Origin: UBA4874 sp002399435
GTDB lineage: Bacteria; Bacillota; Clostridia; Caldicoprobacterales; DTU083
DNA length: 31,807 nucleotides
Reading direction: 5' to 3'
Assembly: GCA_036823195.1 (NCBI GenBank)
Contig: DAISGI010000029.1
Span: 1 to 31,807, forward strand
The notes below the pieces were generated by a model that made no database searches, was not told the DNA's origin, and was given only the letters and a program-made list of their open reading frames with translations. The position numbers and the translations under genes were made by a program. Of this stretch, positions 1 through 8,443 are shown piece by piece (position 1 is the first letter of the stretch; the number at the start of each line of letters is the position of its first letter).

Positions 1-34
1 GGATTCATTGAATTTTCAAGGTTCATCGCTCTTT

Positions 35-274
35 TCAAACTGCGAAGTTTGAGTATAGAAATAATAGGAAAGGAAACAGTAATTTGATGGAGCCGGGATC
101 CAGATCCCCATAAACGAGCAGAAACAACTCCCTCAAATTAAAACTGTCTATGTTATAAAAACTCTTATAAGAGCCTAGATTATCAAAATGATAAAAGCTG
201 ATAAACATACTTGCCAGTATAACGATAAAGCATGATCTGATCAGCTTCTTATTGATCAATAATTTGAAATCCAT
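35..274 (-). pseudogene. Truncated ABC-2-type permease, N-terminal fragment (79 aa)
   Basis: Only the first 79 codons of what looks like a third membrane subunit of the adjoining ABC permease set are present. The start at 274 (MDFKLLINKKLIRS) is chosen because GGAGGG lies just upstream, made from the last codons of the preceding gene; a longer frame from 307 has no such site. The fragment has a basic N-terminus, a first membrane span (about residues 13-28), a polar outer loop, and the start of a second span ending FPFLLFLYSNFAV. This resembles the LPFISSLIYSDSF stretch at the second span of the gene at 1021-1842. The frame then meets TGA, with further TGAs in the same frame before the window edge. 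Permeases of this kind are usually 230-290 aa, so I read it as a truncated gene. It could also be a real small membrane protein, but its similarity to the neighbouring paralogue argues against that. Confidence 0.5.
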
Positions 275-275
275 C

Positions 276-1034
276 TCATTCCCTCCACATAATATCTTTT
301 TTCTCAATGATAGTCAAATTTAGGAAATGTAACAATATTCCTATTATAACAAAAACAATAAATTGTAGCAGAACACTTTCCACGGAAGAATTTTTATTCA
401 AATTGCCCAAAAACATATAATCCGGAAAGCTGTTCACCTTCACATAAAATAATCCCCGGATCAAGCTCGGTATCGTTAATATCAGATAGGTCAGAATACC
501 AGAAATCACATTTCGGCCTGTCAGACTGTGGATGAAACAATACAATAGCCCAATAATGATGAAGCCCATTCCCTGAAACAAAATACTGAGGAGCCAAAAT
601 CCAATAAATTCAAAAGTAATGCTGCCTATATCATTATGAATGACCAAAGAAACCAAAAAGGGAAAGTTGACAAAAAACATATAAGCAGGTATTACATATA
701 AACCGGTAAGAATCTTTTGGTCGTACCATCTACGTAGACTAGTATATCTGATCAGCAAACTATTTTTATCAAATACCTGACAAAGATTGCTGATTAAAAA
801 AATATATAGAAGTATAATACAGGAAATCAAAATAAATTCATGACTGGAGTAAACTGATTTAAATGATATAATAAGGGAGCTAGTATGGAAATATCCATTT
901 GTTATCCAAACAAACAATGCAATTGTGGCTAAAAATGCTTCCATTATTCCTTTTTTATGATTGACACAAAAATTCTGAAGAACATACTTGACCAATCCAT
1001 ATCGAGTCCTACCCTTTTCATCAGATAACTTCAT
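276..1034 (-). CDS. ABC-2-like permease subunit (252 aa)
   Basis: Hydrophobic protein with about six predicted membrane spans: a cytoplasmic basic N-terminus (about 1-28), spans near 32-48, 68-88, 110-130, 145-170, 180-195 and 225-242, and a charged C-terminal end. The layout fits the membrane subunit of an ABC-2-type exporter, but I see no diagnostic motif and the substrate is unknown. Its start overlaps the upstream permease by 14 bases and has AAAGGA about 7 bases before the ATG, so the two are probably translationally coupled. The stop overlaps the ribosome binding site of the truncated gene at 35-274. No ATP-binding subunit lies beside it; such a protein would have to come from elsewhere. 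The gene is clearly richer in A+T than the recD2 gene next to it, which suggests acquired DNA. Confidence 0.7.
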   Translation of the reverse strand: MKLSDEKGRTRYGLVKYVLQNFCVNHKKGIMEAFLATIALFVWITNGYFHTSSLIISFKSVYSSHEFILISCIILLYIFLISNLCQVFDKNSLLIRYTSLRRWYDQKILTGLYVIPAYMFFVNFPFLVSLVIHNDIGSITFEFIGFWLLSILFQGMGFIIIGLLYCFIHSLTGRNVISGILTYLILTIPSLIRGLFYVKVNSFPDYMFLGNLNKNSSVESVLLQFIVFVIIGILLHFLNLTIIEKKDIMWRE

Positions 1035-1842
1035 TCTTTATTCCTTTCCATACAATCAGATAGACAGAAACAGCTGCCAGTATGATACCCCATATTATCA
1101 ATGGAAGAGCAGTTCCTTCATGCATCGGCTGCAATTGTTCGGTCAATGAGAAATTCCAAAACCCCAGCACGGAAAATCCAATTGTCGAAGCGATATAACA
1201 TATAAAGGAAAAAAACATTCCATAGATACGATTCTTATCTAAAAGCAAAAAATATACTCCGTAGGTAAATAAGCCAAGTAATCCTGCGAAGAAGCTTAAT
1301 ATGAATAAGTTCAACAGATTATATCCAAATGGAGACTGAATTCTTATAAAATCCAAAAAACTTTTTTCGTTATAGTTTTGAATGGCAATATCAAAAGGAG
1401 GCAGGCCCAAATTATTATCGAATCCAACTGCCGGAAAAGGAACTTTGACAATAACAAGGTTGATAAAAAAAGCTATAAAAAAAGTCAGGAAGGAAGACAC
1501 AAAAACCACAGCGGCCTGGGAAAGAATGTAGTCCGATTTACGGACCCTGGTGAGAATCCCTTTCAATACGCCATTATGATAATCCCTGTAAAAGGAATCG
1601 GAATAGATCAGGGATGAAATGAAAGGCAGCATCAGCATAATCATTACCCGGACCGAATTGGAATAAACTCCTGATAATATGGTACTCTCATTGGATGAGC
1701 GGATAAACCGCAACTCCGAACCATAAAAAGCAATGCACTCCATACTGTATGCAAGCAGCGAAAGAATGACCAAAAACAGCATAACAAAATGAATCTCTTT
1801 TCTTTTAAAACATGACAGCAGCTCCGTTTTTATAATCTTCAA
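1021..1842 (-). CDS. ABC-2-like permease subunit (273 aa)
   Basis: First gene of the left-end permease set. I place the start at the TTG at 1842 (MKIIKTELLSCFKRKE) because GGGAGG sits 8 bases upstream; the in-frame GTG at 1860 would put that site inside the coding region. The protein begins with a short basic cytoplasmic stretch, a span near 17-35, an outer loop to about 65, then spans near 66-84, 106-130, 175-200, 205-230 and 245-265. The inner segment YRDYHNGVLKGILTRVRKS looks like the cytoplasmic coupling region after span 2 in ABC-2 permeases, where the complex contacts its ATPase. A sigma-A promoter lies about 100 bases upstream. Role and substrate are not evident. Small peptide or lipid export, or self-immunity to a peptide, are usual roles for such subunits, but this is inference. 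Confidence 0.72.
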   Translation of the reverse strand: MKIIKTELLSCFKRKEIHFVMLFLVILSLLAYSMECIAFYGSELRFIRSSNESTILSGVYSNSVRVMIMLMLPFISSLIYSDSFYRDYHNGVLKGILTRVRKSDYILSQAAVVFVSSFLTFFIAFFINLVIVKVPFPAVGFDNNLGLPPFDIAIQNYNEKSFLDFIRIQSPFGYNLLNLFILSFFAGLLGLFTYGVYFLLLDKNRIYGMFFSFICYIASTIGFSVLGFWNFSLTEQLQPMHEGTALPLIIWGIILAAVSVYLIVWKGIKNEVI

Positions 1843-1945
1843 GAGATACGCCTCCCACACTTAAAATAGACTAAGCGCCCGTTGATGCTTTTCTCAAATT
1901 CTCCACAACATTTTTGATAGGTCCTTGCAAATCCATTTATACCAT

Positions 1946-1973
1946 ATTATAGCGCTCTATATATCTTTTGCAA
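1946..1973 (-). promoter_or_regulatory. Sigma-A-type promoter for the left-end permease set
   Basis: On the minus strand TTGCAA (1973-1968) is followed after 16 bases by a perfect TATAAT (1951-1946). It lies between the recD2 stop and the TTG start at 1842, giving a leader of about 95 bases. A second A+T-rich TATAAA box lies a few bases further on. Confidence 0.6.
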
Positions 1974-1993
1974 TGGTTTTACTTAGTTTTCTG

Positions 1994-2017
1994 AAAAATT
2001 TTAGCTAAATAGCTAAA
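1994..2017 (-). terminator. Possible weak terminator after recD2
   Basis: The minus strand reads TTTAGC, a 6-base loop, GCTAAA, then an ATTTTT run, about 30 bases after the recD2 stop. The stem is short and A+T-rich, so termination may be partial and the permease genes might also be read from recD2. Confidence 0.35.
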
Positions 2018-2045
2018 TAGCCAAACATCACAGATCAAAGAGTAA

Positions 2046-4202
2046 TTATTGAGGTCCGGCAATGCGTTTTGCCAGCATGGTGTTCCTCTTTGCAATTTTG
2101 TTGTTTCGTATGGCCATGGCCACCGCACGCCTGGACCCCACCAGCACATAAACTTTTCTGGCCCTGGTGATGCAGGTATAGAGAAGATTCCTCTGAAGCA
2201 TCACATAATGCTGGGTGGTCAGGGGAGCGATCACAATGGGATACTCACTTCCCTGGCTTTTATGCACGGTGGCGGCATAGGCCAGAATGATCTCATCCAG
2301 CTCGGTATAGTCATAATCCACTATCCGGTCATCAAAGGAGATCCGGATGGTCCGGTCCTCCGGAACGATTTCCCGGATTCGTCCGATGTCCCCGTTGAAT
2401 ACATTTTTGTCATAGTTGTTTCGGATCTGCATGACCTTGTCGCCGATATAAAACGTCGTTCCCCCATACTTGACAGAAGCTGCTTTCCCGCCCCTGGCTG
2501 TCAGCTTTTCCTGCAGAAGCTGATTGATGTGGTGAGCCCCTGTGGAACCTCTCAGCATCGGACAAAGCACCTGAATGTCCCGGATCGGATCGGCTTTGTA
2601 GTATTTCGGCAGCCGCCTTGTGACAAGGGATACAATGGTCTGCGCCACCTGCTCCGGATCTTCCTCTCCGATAAAGAAAAAATCCCGGTTTACGGCCCCT
2701 TTATACCGGATGGGAAGCCCCTGATTGATCCGGTGGGCATTGGTGATGATCATGCTTCCCCGTGCCTGGCGGAAAATGTTTGTCAACCGAACCACTTCCA
2801 CCTTTCCGGAATCAATGATGTCCCGCAGGACATTCCCCGGCCCAACGGAAGGCAGCTGGTCCACATCACCGACCAGGATAACCACCGCTTTGTCCGGCAC
2901 TGCTTTCAACAGGTTATACATCAGGAGCAGGTCCACCATGGAAACCTCATCCAATATCAACACATCGCATTTCAGCGGGTTTCCTTCGTTCATCGTATAT
3001 CCTTTTGCGGGCTTGAATTCCAGAAGCCGGTGAATCGTTTTTGCCTCCATGCCCGTAACCTCGGACATCCTTTTTGCCGCCCGGCCCGTGGGAGCTGCCA
3101 GCAGGATCCGGGCTCCGAGGCTTCGGTAGAAGGAGAGAATCCCCAGTGTGGTAAAGGTTTTACCGGTGCCGGGTCCTCCCGTCAGCACCATGACCTTATG
3201 GGATCCTGCCTTTAAAATGGCTTCCCGCTGCATCCCGTCATAATGAATCCTGTTCTTCTTCTCAACGGAATCAATCAGGGAACCGGCATGATTGTGGAGG
3301 ATCGGCGTATCCGTTTCCATAATCTTTTTCAACCTGCGGGCCACACCGACTTCACTGTGATAAAATACCGGAAGGAACAGGGCATCGTCCTCATCCGGAA
3401 TCAGGGATCCTTCCTTCAGCATATTGCCCAGGGCAGAGACGATCCGCTCCGTCTCCACCTCCAGAAGCTTCTTCGCTTCTTCCACCAACTGATCCCGATA
3501 GGCAAAACAATGCCCCTCGTTGGATAACTGGCTGAGCACATAGAGAATTCCGGAACGGATTCGTTCATAGGATTGAACGTCAAAGCCCATATTCTGCGCA
3601 ATGCGGTCCGCCGTCCGGAATCCGATCCCCCAGATATCGTCTGCCAGCCGGTAGGGATTCTCCCGCACGACCTGAATGCTCTCATCCCCATAAGCTTTAT
3701 AGATCTTTACGCCATATGCCGTGGAAACTCCATGGGACTGCAGGAAAATCATGATATTCTTGACTTCCTTCTGCTCCTCCCATGCCTTTTGGATCATCTC
3801 CACCCTTCTCGGGCCAATTCCTTCCACCTGCAGCAACTGATCGGTTTCTTCTTCAATGACCTTCAGGGTGTTCTCCTTAAATTTCCTGACAATCCGTTTT
3901 GCGTTCACCGGGCCGATGCCCTTGATCAATCCGCTGCCCAGATACTTTTCGATCCCTGCAGCCGTAGCGGGAAGCTTTTCCTCAAAAGACGAAACGGCAA
4001 ACTGTCGCCCGTATTTGGAATCCACCTTCCATTGCCCTTTCAGGGATACCACGGCACCGACATTTACAGACGGCATATTCCCCACAATGGTGACGAGGTC
4101 AAAATATCCCGCGCTTTTCATTTTTGCCACGGTATAACCATTTTCATTATTTACATAGGTAATCCGTTCAATGACTCCTGAAATATTCTGATTTGACTGC
4201 AT
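2046..4202 (-). CDS. recD2: RecD2-type ATP-dependent DNA helicase (718 aa)
   Basis: SF1B 5'-3' DNA helicase of the RecD2/TraA family, the stand-alone form found in bacteria lacking RecBC; it acts in DNA repair and replication-fork maintenance. Numbered from the ATG at 4202: N-terminal OB-like region (about 1-80), helix-hairpin-helix motifs (GSGLIKGIGP near 89-98, VEGIGPRRVE near 126-135), Q-motif region (YDGMQREAI near 321), Walker A GGPGTGKT at 342-349, APTGRAAKR near 370, Walker B DEVSMVD near 418, GDVDQLPSVGPGNVL, and C-terminal motifs VMQIRNNYD, NGDIGRI and AATVHKSQGSEYP. Length is normal. A GTG at 4217 would add five residues; the ATG is preferred because AAGGGG lies just before it, although the spacing is short. 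It has its own promoter and appears to be a single-gene unit. Identification is secure. Confidence 0.95.
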   Translation of the reverse strand: MQSNQNISGVIERITYVNNENGYTVAKMKSAGYFDLVTIVGNMPSVNVGAVVSLKGQWKVDSKYGRQFAVSSFEEKLPATAAGIEKYLGSGLIKGIGPVNAKRIVRKFKENTLKVIEEETDQLLQVEGIGPRRVEMIQKAWEEQKEVKNIMIFLQSHGVSTAYGVKIYKAYGDESIQVVRENPYRLADDIWGIGFRTADRIAQNMGFDVQSYERIRSGILYVLSQLSNEGHCFAYRDQLVEEAKKLLEVETERIVSALGNMLKEGSLIPDEDDALFLPVFYHSEVGVARRLKKIMETDTPILHNHAGSLIDSVEKKNRIHYDGMQREAILKAGSHKVMVLTGGPGTGKTFTTLGILSFYRSLGARILLAAPTGRAAKRMSEVTGMEAKTIHRLLEFKPAKGYTMNEGNPLKCDVLILDEVSMVDLLLMYNLLKAVPDKAVVILVGDVDQLPSVGPGNVLRDIIDSGKVEVVRLTNIFRQARGSMIITNAHRINQGLPIRYKGAVNRDFFFIGEEDPEQVAQTIVSLVTRRLPKYYKADPIRDIQVLCPMLRGSTGAHHINQLLQEKLTARGGKAASVKYGGTTFYIGDKVMQIRNNYDKNVFNGDIGRIREIVPEDRTIRISFDDRIVDYDYTELDEIILAYAATVHKSQGSEYPIVIAPLTTQHYVMLQRNLLYTCITRARKVYVLVGSRRAVAMAIRNNKIAKRNTMLAKRIAGPQ

Positions 4203-4277
4203 GGAACCCCTTTTCACCCGGCATCCGACCTTTATCCAACCTTTTTCTATGATCGATATCTGTCATCACATAATCTG

Positions 4278-4306
4278 TTATTATGTATATATCTATCTTA
4301 TCACAA
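4278..4306 (-). promoter_or_regulatory. Promoter of recD2
   Basis: Minus strand TTGTGA (4306-4301), a 17-base spacer and TAATAA (4283-4278). It lies about 75 bases before the recD2 start, in A+T-rich sequence. Two positions of each hexamer depart from consensus. Confidence 0.45.
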
Positions 4307-4389
4307 CTTCATATTTTGCAGTATCCATTTTACGATTTGACAGGCCATTTGCCGTGATAATAAGGTATTAAGCAGGATAAGAAATCCCT

Positions 4390-5016
4390 TTATCGGAAAT
4401 TGATCAAATCTATTACTTTATCGCACTCCCGAACAAGCCGTTCGTCATGCGTAGCCAGGATAACCGCTGCGCCTTTTTTTGCACGTTGATGCAGCAGATC
4501 CACTACAAGCTGCCGATTACCGGCATCAAGAGAAGCTGTCGGTTCGTCGGCATAGATAATATCAGCATCTTTGAAAATTGCCCGGGCTATTCCCAGACGC
4601 TGCTTCTCACCGCCTGAGAGTATCGATGCGGCTTCTTTTCCCCTGCCCCCAAGCCCAACCTTTTCCAAAATTTTTTGCACATCATCCCTGTGTGAATTAT
4701 GCTTGTTCAAGGTAACATTATACGCAACGGTTTCATCTTCCAAAATCCCGTAATCCTGATATATAAATGTGGCATGATCATGCCAAAATTTTGCCTTTGC
4801 TTTATCGCTCCAGTTTGCCACACTTTTACCATCAATCATTATTTTCCCATTTTGAATCTTTTGAATCAGTCCAAGGCAATTAAGAAGTGTCGTCTTCCCA
4901 CATCCGGACGGCCCGGTAATTGCCACCATTTCATTGCTGCCAACCACCAAAGATACATTGGTAAATATATTCCTTCCATTCATCATAACGCTTATACTGT
5001 GAACTTCAATATTCAT
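4390..5016 (-). CDS. ABC transporter ATPase, lactococcin 972 export type (208 aa)
   Basis: Compact ATP-binding subunit of the MacB/LolD-like class. Visible motifs: Walker A GPSGCGKT at 35-42, Q-loop FIYQDYG (Gln87), signature LSGGEKQRLGIARA from 133, Walker B IIYADEP at 153-159, D-loop ASLD, and switch His190 in ATHD. The 208-aa length and the YQDYGILEDETVAYN segment after the Q-loop match the ATPases assigned to the lactococcin 972 bacteriocin group, where the consensus is a similar 'QNYALIDNETV' pattern. It follows the large membrane protein at 5053-7059 by 36 bases with a GGAAGGAG site, as in those loci. It presumably powers export of, or immunity to, a peptide. Being an ABC ATPase is certain; the bacteriocin link rests on the gene pair and is an inference. 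Confidence 0.85.
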   Translation of the reverse strand: MNIEVHSISVMMNGRNIFTNVSLVVGSNEMVAITGPSGCGKTTLLNCLGLIQKIQNGKIMIDGKSVANWSDKAKAKFWHDHATFIYQDYGILEDETVAYNVTLNKHNSHRDDVQKILEKVGLGGRGKEAASILSGGEKQRLGIARAIFKDADIIYADEPTASLDAGNRQLVVDLLHQRAKKGAAVILATHDERLVRECDKVIDLINFR

Positions 5017-5052
5017 AATGGCTCCTTCCCCAATAAAACCTTCTAAATAGTT

Positions 5053-7059
5053 CTAATAGTAGCGATGGCACATCTGATGAAAAGTATGCCTGGAACACAC
5101 CCTGAACGCAATGAAACTACCCAATCCATACAGAAGTACAACCGAGACAGCGACGATGGCCAGAGCAGACACTCCCGGGTGTTTTAACACAAAAACCAAA
5201 ACAGATCCCATCACAACGGTGAAGACCAAAACAGTCCATTCCTTTTTTACTGCCGGCTTTATAATGGAAGCATATGTTTTCCCAAAAGTATGCAAGGTAA
5301 AGATACGTTTCTTGTTCTCCCCTGACCAAAGCTGTGCACTCATTATGCCTGCAAACACCATTGTAATCAAAATAAGAACACATGCCAGGACATAATAGGT
5401 CGCTTCTTTGCGAAACTTTTGCGCCTGTTCCAGTGCTGTATCGGCTATACCATCAATTGATACAACATAGGGCTTAATGGGAGAGACAGACAAGGCGGAA
5501 CGCAGCTGCTTCTCATCGGAAAAAACCACATTCCCGGTTGATGCCGCCTCAAGTAAAAATCCTTTCGTTCTAAGAATCTCAACGGGATTGTCAACCAATA
5601 TTACCAGGGGCCTCTCCGCTTGAACAGTCGTATCTCCCAAACCGACCATCTGAGGTAAGGCAAGGAATTTAGCACCTGTGAATTCATAAAACCCAAGCCC
5701 TTCCGGCTGTATTGTTTTCGCCTTCGTCCACAGTGGTAATTGACCTTCCAAAAACGTTTTCAGCGGTGCGGGCAGGTTTTCAAAATCGACAGATGTTAGT
5801 TCCCCTCCGGATCGCTGTGTGTCAACTCCGACAGCAAAGGCATCAATCCACGCTTTGTCAGTGATAATGATATGATCATAATTTCCCATTTCCTCTTTAT
5901 TCATCACAATTGATCGATCCACAACAAGAGATAACCGCAGATTATCACTGTCTTCCATATCATTGAAAAAAGATTCCGCTTCCGGCAGCATTTCCTCTGT
6001 CTCCAGGGAATCAATATCCCCAAATGAAAGGCTTACATTTTTTGAAAGGCCTTTCCACAGGGCATGCTCTTCTGCCAGCCGATAGGTAATATGTGCAGAA
6101 GTAATGGTGGTGGGAACAATCAGCAGTGCAATAACAATTGTCATAATACGTGCCAGCCTTCCCAGCTGGTTGAACCGTTTTAAAGGAATCTGCCTTTGCG
6201 CTATGTGAGAAGTCTTTGGACTCACCAACCAGGAAATCACCATCACCAAAATGCCTGACAAAGCAAAAATGGCCGCAAGAACTAAAAATGTTTGCCATAA
6301 TACCATCAGAACTTGCTCCATTCCCCCTGCTGCTGACAAGTACCCCAACATAATAATCCATCCTGCAAAAAGGCCGGGAGCAATAAGCCACAGGACTTTC
6401 ATCGTATCTTCCATATGAATACGATTCGGGCTTACTCCCCCGAGTAATCTGAGAGTTCTGGACTTGGCATGTATAACAAACCAGGATATCAGGGCTGTAA
6501 AAAGCAACATGAAAGTAGCTATTACTGCATTTCCTATCCCATTTTGTATCAGATACGCAAATAAAAGTTTAAAAAAAGACGGAACAGGGTCCCACGAAAT
6601 GTGAGCTCCGCTGCTCTCTGCCCATTTATTCAATTCATCCCGAAACATTTGTCCGCCTTTTATGGAATAATCCCCATTTAGAGGCCGATTCCCAATATCT
6701 GATGAGGAAATCATCTGCCCTTTCATTGATGAATCAAACCAATGTATTTCCTGATCTTCAACAACAATTCCTTTCGGTTTCGGTTTCTTTGAACCAAACC
6801 ATATAATGTCTGTCTTATTCTCGTAATCTTCCGGATCAACCGATATTTTCAGCAGGACAGCACTATTCCGATCAACAATTTTATTTAATTTGGATATTAG
6901 TTCTCCTTTTGGTACATTGGATTCTGTCACATCCAATTCATATTGATCTGTCGTTCCGAAAGGTGTCATTCGTTGCGTAGTTGATGTATACAGAAAAAAA
7001 AGCAAAATTGTGAAAATCGCAAGTACCAAACTGATAAACCGGATACCGTTCCTTATCAT
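5053..7059 (-). CDS. Large multi-pass membrane protein, bacteriocin-associated (TIGR01654/DUF1430-like), 668 aa
   Basis: An N-terminal membrane anchor (about 6-25) is followed by an outer region of roughly 140 residues, a block of four spans (about 168-195, 222-245, 255-285, 305-330), a second outer region (about 335-560), and three C-terminal spans (about 562-585, 605-625, 632-655). This build, the length and the partner ATPase match the 'bacteriocin-associated integral membrane (putative immunity)' proteins of lactococcin 972-type loci. It also resembles MacB/FtsX permeases in having a pre-span periphery and a helix bundle. The ATG at 7059 has an ideal GGAGG 5 bases upstream and a good promoter about 110 bases upstream. 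I could not find a precursor peptide gene in the leader or the flanks. The alternative is a general MacB-like exporter or bacitracin-type resistance permease. Confidence 0.65.
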   Translation of the reverse strand: MIRNGIRFISLVLAIFTILLFFLYTSTTQRMTPFGTTDQYELDVTESNVPKGELISKLNKIVDRNSAVLLKISVDPEDYENKTDIIWFGSKKPKPKGIVVEDQEIHWFDSSMKGQMISSSDIGNRPLNGDYSIKGGQMFRDELNKWAESSGAHISWDPVPSFFKLLFAYLIQNGIGNAVIATFMLLFTALISWFVIHAKSRTLRLLGGVSPNRIHMEDTMKVLWLIAPGLFAGWIIMLGYLSAAGGMEQVLMVLWQTFLVLAAIFALSGILVMVISWLVSPKTSHIAQRQIPLKRFNQLGRLARIMTIVIALLIVPTTITSAHITYRLAEEHALWKGLSKNVSLSFGDIDSLETEEMLPEAESFFNDMEDSDNLRLSLVVDRSIVMNKEEMGNYDHIIITDKAWIDAFAVGVDTQRSGGELTSVDFENLPAPLKTFLEGQLPLWTKAKTIQPEGLGFYEFTGAKFLALPQMVGLGDTTVQAERPLVILVDNPVEILRTKGFLLEAASTGNVVFSDEKQLRSALSVSPIKPYVVSIDGIADTALEQAQKFRKEATYYVLACVLILITMVFAGIMSAQLWSGENKKRIFTLHTFGKTYASIIKPAVKKEWTVLVFTVVMGSVLVFVLKHPGVSALAIVAVSVVLLYGLGSFIAFRVCSRHTFHQMCHRYY

Positions 7060-7178
7060 TTAAACCTCCATTCCGCTTACAGGCAACAGAACTTAATGAA
7101 AGAAAATCATCTGTTTTAGGTTTCAAGCTGGCAATCAACTTTAATATTTTCCTCAACATCTCTATTAGACCTATATAT

Positions 7179-7207
7179 ACCATATCGCTACATATGCTGT
7201 TTGTCAA
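7179..7207 (-). promoter_or_regulatory. Promoter of the bacteriocin-type ABC pair
   Basis: Minus strand perfect TTGACA (7207-7202), 17-base spacer, TATGGT (7184-7179). Transcription would begin near 7172 and leave an untranslated leader of about 110 bases before the ATG at 7059. Confidence 0.6.
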
Positions 7208-7244
7208 ATATATAAAGCATTTATTTCTTAAAATGTGAAAATTC

Positions 7245-7278
7245 TATAAAAGTATCACGCATCCCGCATGGGCGCGTG
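7245..7278 (-). terminator. Possible terminator after the exported protein gene at 7300
   Basis: On the minus strand CACGC (7278-7274) and GCGTG (7260-7256) can pair, with an inner CCC/GGG pairing around ATGC, followed by ATACTTTTATAG. The stem has mismatches and the T run is broken, so this is tentative. Confidence 0.35.
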
Positions 7279-7299
7279 TTATGAGCAACTCCTGTCATT

Positions 7300-8139
7300 T
7301 TATGTGCCAATGGCCGTTTTGGACAGAATCTCCCGGTCGCACTCATTGACGGTGTCCAGGGAGGGAGCCATGATATACAGCACAATGGTAGCCTGATATT
7401 TCTCAAAGTACCGGACATACACCCGCCCTTCCAGGTCGATAACGGGAAAATCACCGGAATAGGAAAATCTGCCCTGGGGCTTGCCATACTGCAGATAGCC
7501 CTGCTGAAATCCCCTGTACTGATGGACCGGGCTGTTGGTCCGGATACCGGAATCGATGCGGGCCCAATCCCTATATCCGGCATACTGCACAGCATACTGA
7601 ATGGAAGAGATCTCCTCACGGAATACACTTTGCTCCCAGGGACAGCCGATGGAAGAAAGAACCAGTGCCCGCTGATCATACTCCGGTACCTTTACAATCT
7701 CCTCCGCATTGATTTTCCCATCCGGCAAAAAGCCGAACCTTCTGCTTTTATCACCGGGTTTGATGATGTATCCTCCGTAGAAACTGCTGTAATAATCCGA
7801 ACCGGGGTCATAATAGGACGAGGTGCCTTTCAGCAGCGGAAAGTACCCGAAGCTATAGAGGATGGTAAACTCCACCTGTTCCCCAAGATACCTGGAAAGC
7901 CCCTCATTATCGTTAAACGTCATCATAAAGGGATACCAGTCCGGTTTCTCCGTGCTGGCACCTCCCGGTATCCGGAAATGGATGGAATCCTTTTTCATTA
8001 TGCTGTCCCGATAACAGAAAGCACTGTACGGCCGCATAACCGCATAGCTTCGGATCGGGGCGCCAACGGGAGAAAACAGCAGGACAACACATAACAGTAA
8101 AACCAGGATCAAGATCCACAGGCGTTTTTGCTTTTTCAT
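7300..8139 (-). CDS. Exported or membrane-anchored protein of unknown function (279 aa)
   Basis: I do not recognise the family. The N-terminus (MKKQKRLWILILVLLLCVVLLF) is a basic stretch followed by a strongly hydrophobic segment, so the protein is either secreted or anchored by a single span with the rest outside. The remainder is polar and rich in Tyr, Gly, Ser and Phe, for example a region near residues 105-125 with many Tyr and Ser, and has no repeats or obvious catalytic motif. A Cys near 42 and Cys near 166 and 268 are visible; a classical lipobox is not. The ATG at 8139 has AGGGGAG about 5 bases upstream. It stands alone between two terminator-like structures, so it is probably a single-gene unit lying between the GldG-like operon and the bacteriocin-type pair. 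Its role remains open. Confidence 0.75.
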   Translation of the reverse strand: MKKQKRLWILILVLLLCVVLLFSPVGAPIRSYAVMRPYSAFCYRDSIMKKDSIHFRIPGGASTEKPDWYPFMMTFNDNEGLSRYLGEQVEFTILYSFGYFPLLKGTSSYYDPGSDYYSSFYGGYIIKPGDKSRRFGFLPDGKINAEEIVKVPEYDQRALVLSSIGCPWEQSVFREEISSIQYAVQYAGYRDWARIDSGIRTNSPVHQYRGFQQGYLQYGKPQGRFSYSGDFPVIDLEGRVYVRYFEKYQATIVLYIMAPSLDTVNECDREILSKTAIGT

Positions 8140-8403
8140 GCTTTCTCCCCTGCCTTTTCCAATTTCATGCCCATCATATCACAACCACCGCCTCCTGTCA
8201 GCCTAAATAAGTCTGTCTGAAAAGTGTTCCGGACAGCGCCAGTTTACCATAAGGAAAAGGAGCAGTGACATCCTGAAATGTTTTACTGGAAACAGAATGC
8301 TGCAAAGAAGGTGTCAATATATTTTTGCAATGATTCCAGATAAGAAATGGATATTTGATTATTCCCATACCGAAACGGGAAGGATTGAAATAATGCAAGG
8401 ATT
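8140..8403 (-). other. Non-coding stretch upstream of the exported protein gene
   Basis: Between the start at 8139 and the DUF4340 gene stop at 8530 there are about 390 bases without a gene. Besides the terminator at 8404-8443 I see no convincing coding sequence: short open frames on both strands lack ribosome binding sites and domain features. A TTGACA on the minus strand near 8311-8316 could be a -35 element for the gene at 7300-8139, but no good -10 box follows at the right distance. Confidence 0.5.
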
Positions 8404-8443
8404 ACAAAAAGAAAGCTTTCCATTTTTATATGGAAAGCCTTTC
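8404..8443 (-). terminator. Intrinsic terminator of the GldG-like ABC operon
   Basis: A perfect 9-bp stem, GCTTTCCAT (8415-8423) against ATGGAAAGC (8430-8438), has a 6-base loop and is extended by AAA/TTT pairs with a one-base bulge. On the minus strand it is followed by TTTCTTTTTG. It lies about 90 bases after the DUF4340 gene stop. Confidence 0.8.

Noticed and set aside
1..37. Recoding of the in-frame TGA codons at the end of the truncated permease (TGA as Trp)
   Set aside because: Other genes in the window use TGA as a normal stop, for example mcsA, ispD and cysE, so a simple truncation is the better explanation.
6938..7159. Small frame MLRKILKLIASLKPKTDD in the leader of the bacteriocin-type membrane protein, considered as the missing precursor
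   Set aside because: No ribosome binding site, runs out of frame into the start of the membrane protein gene, and has no signal peptide or lactococcin 972-like features.
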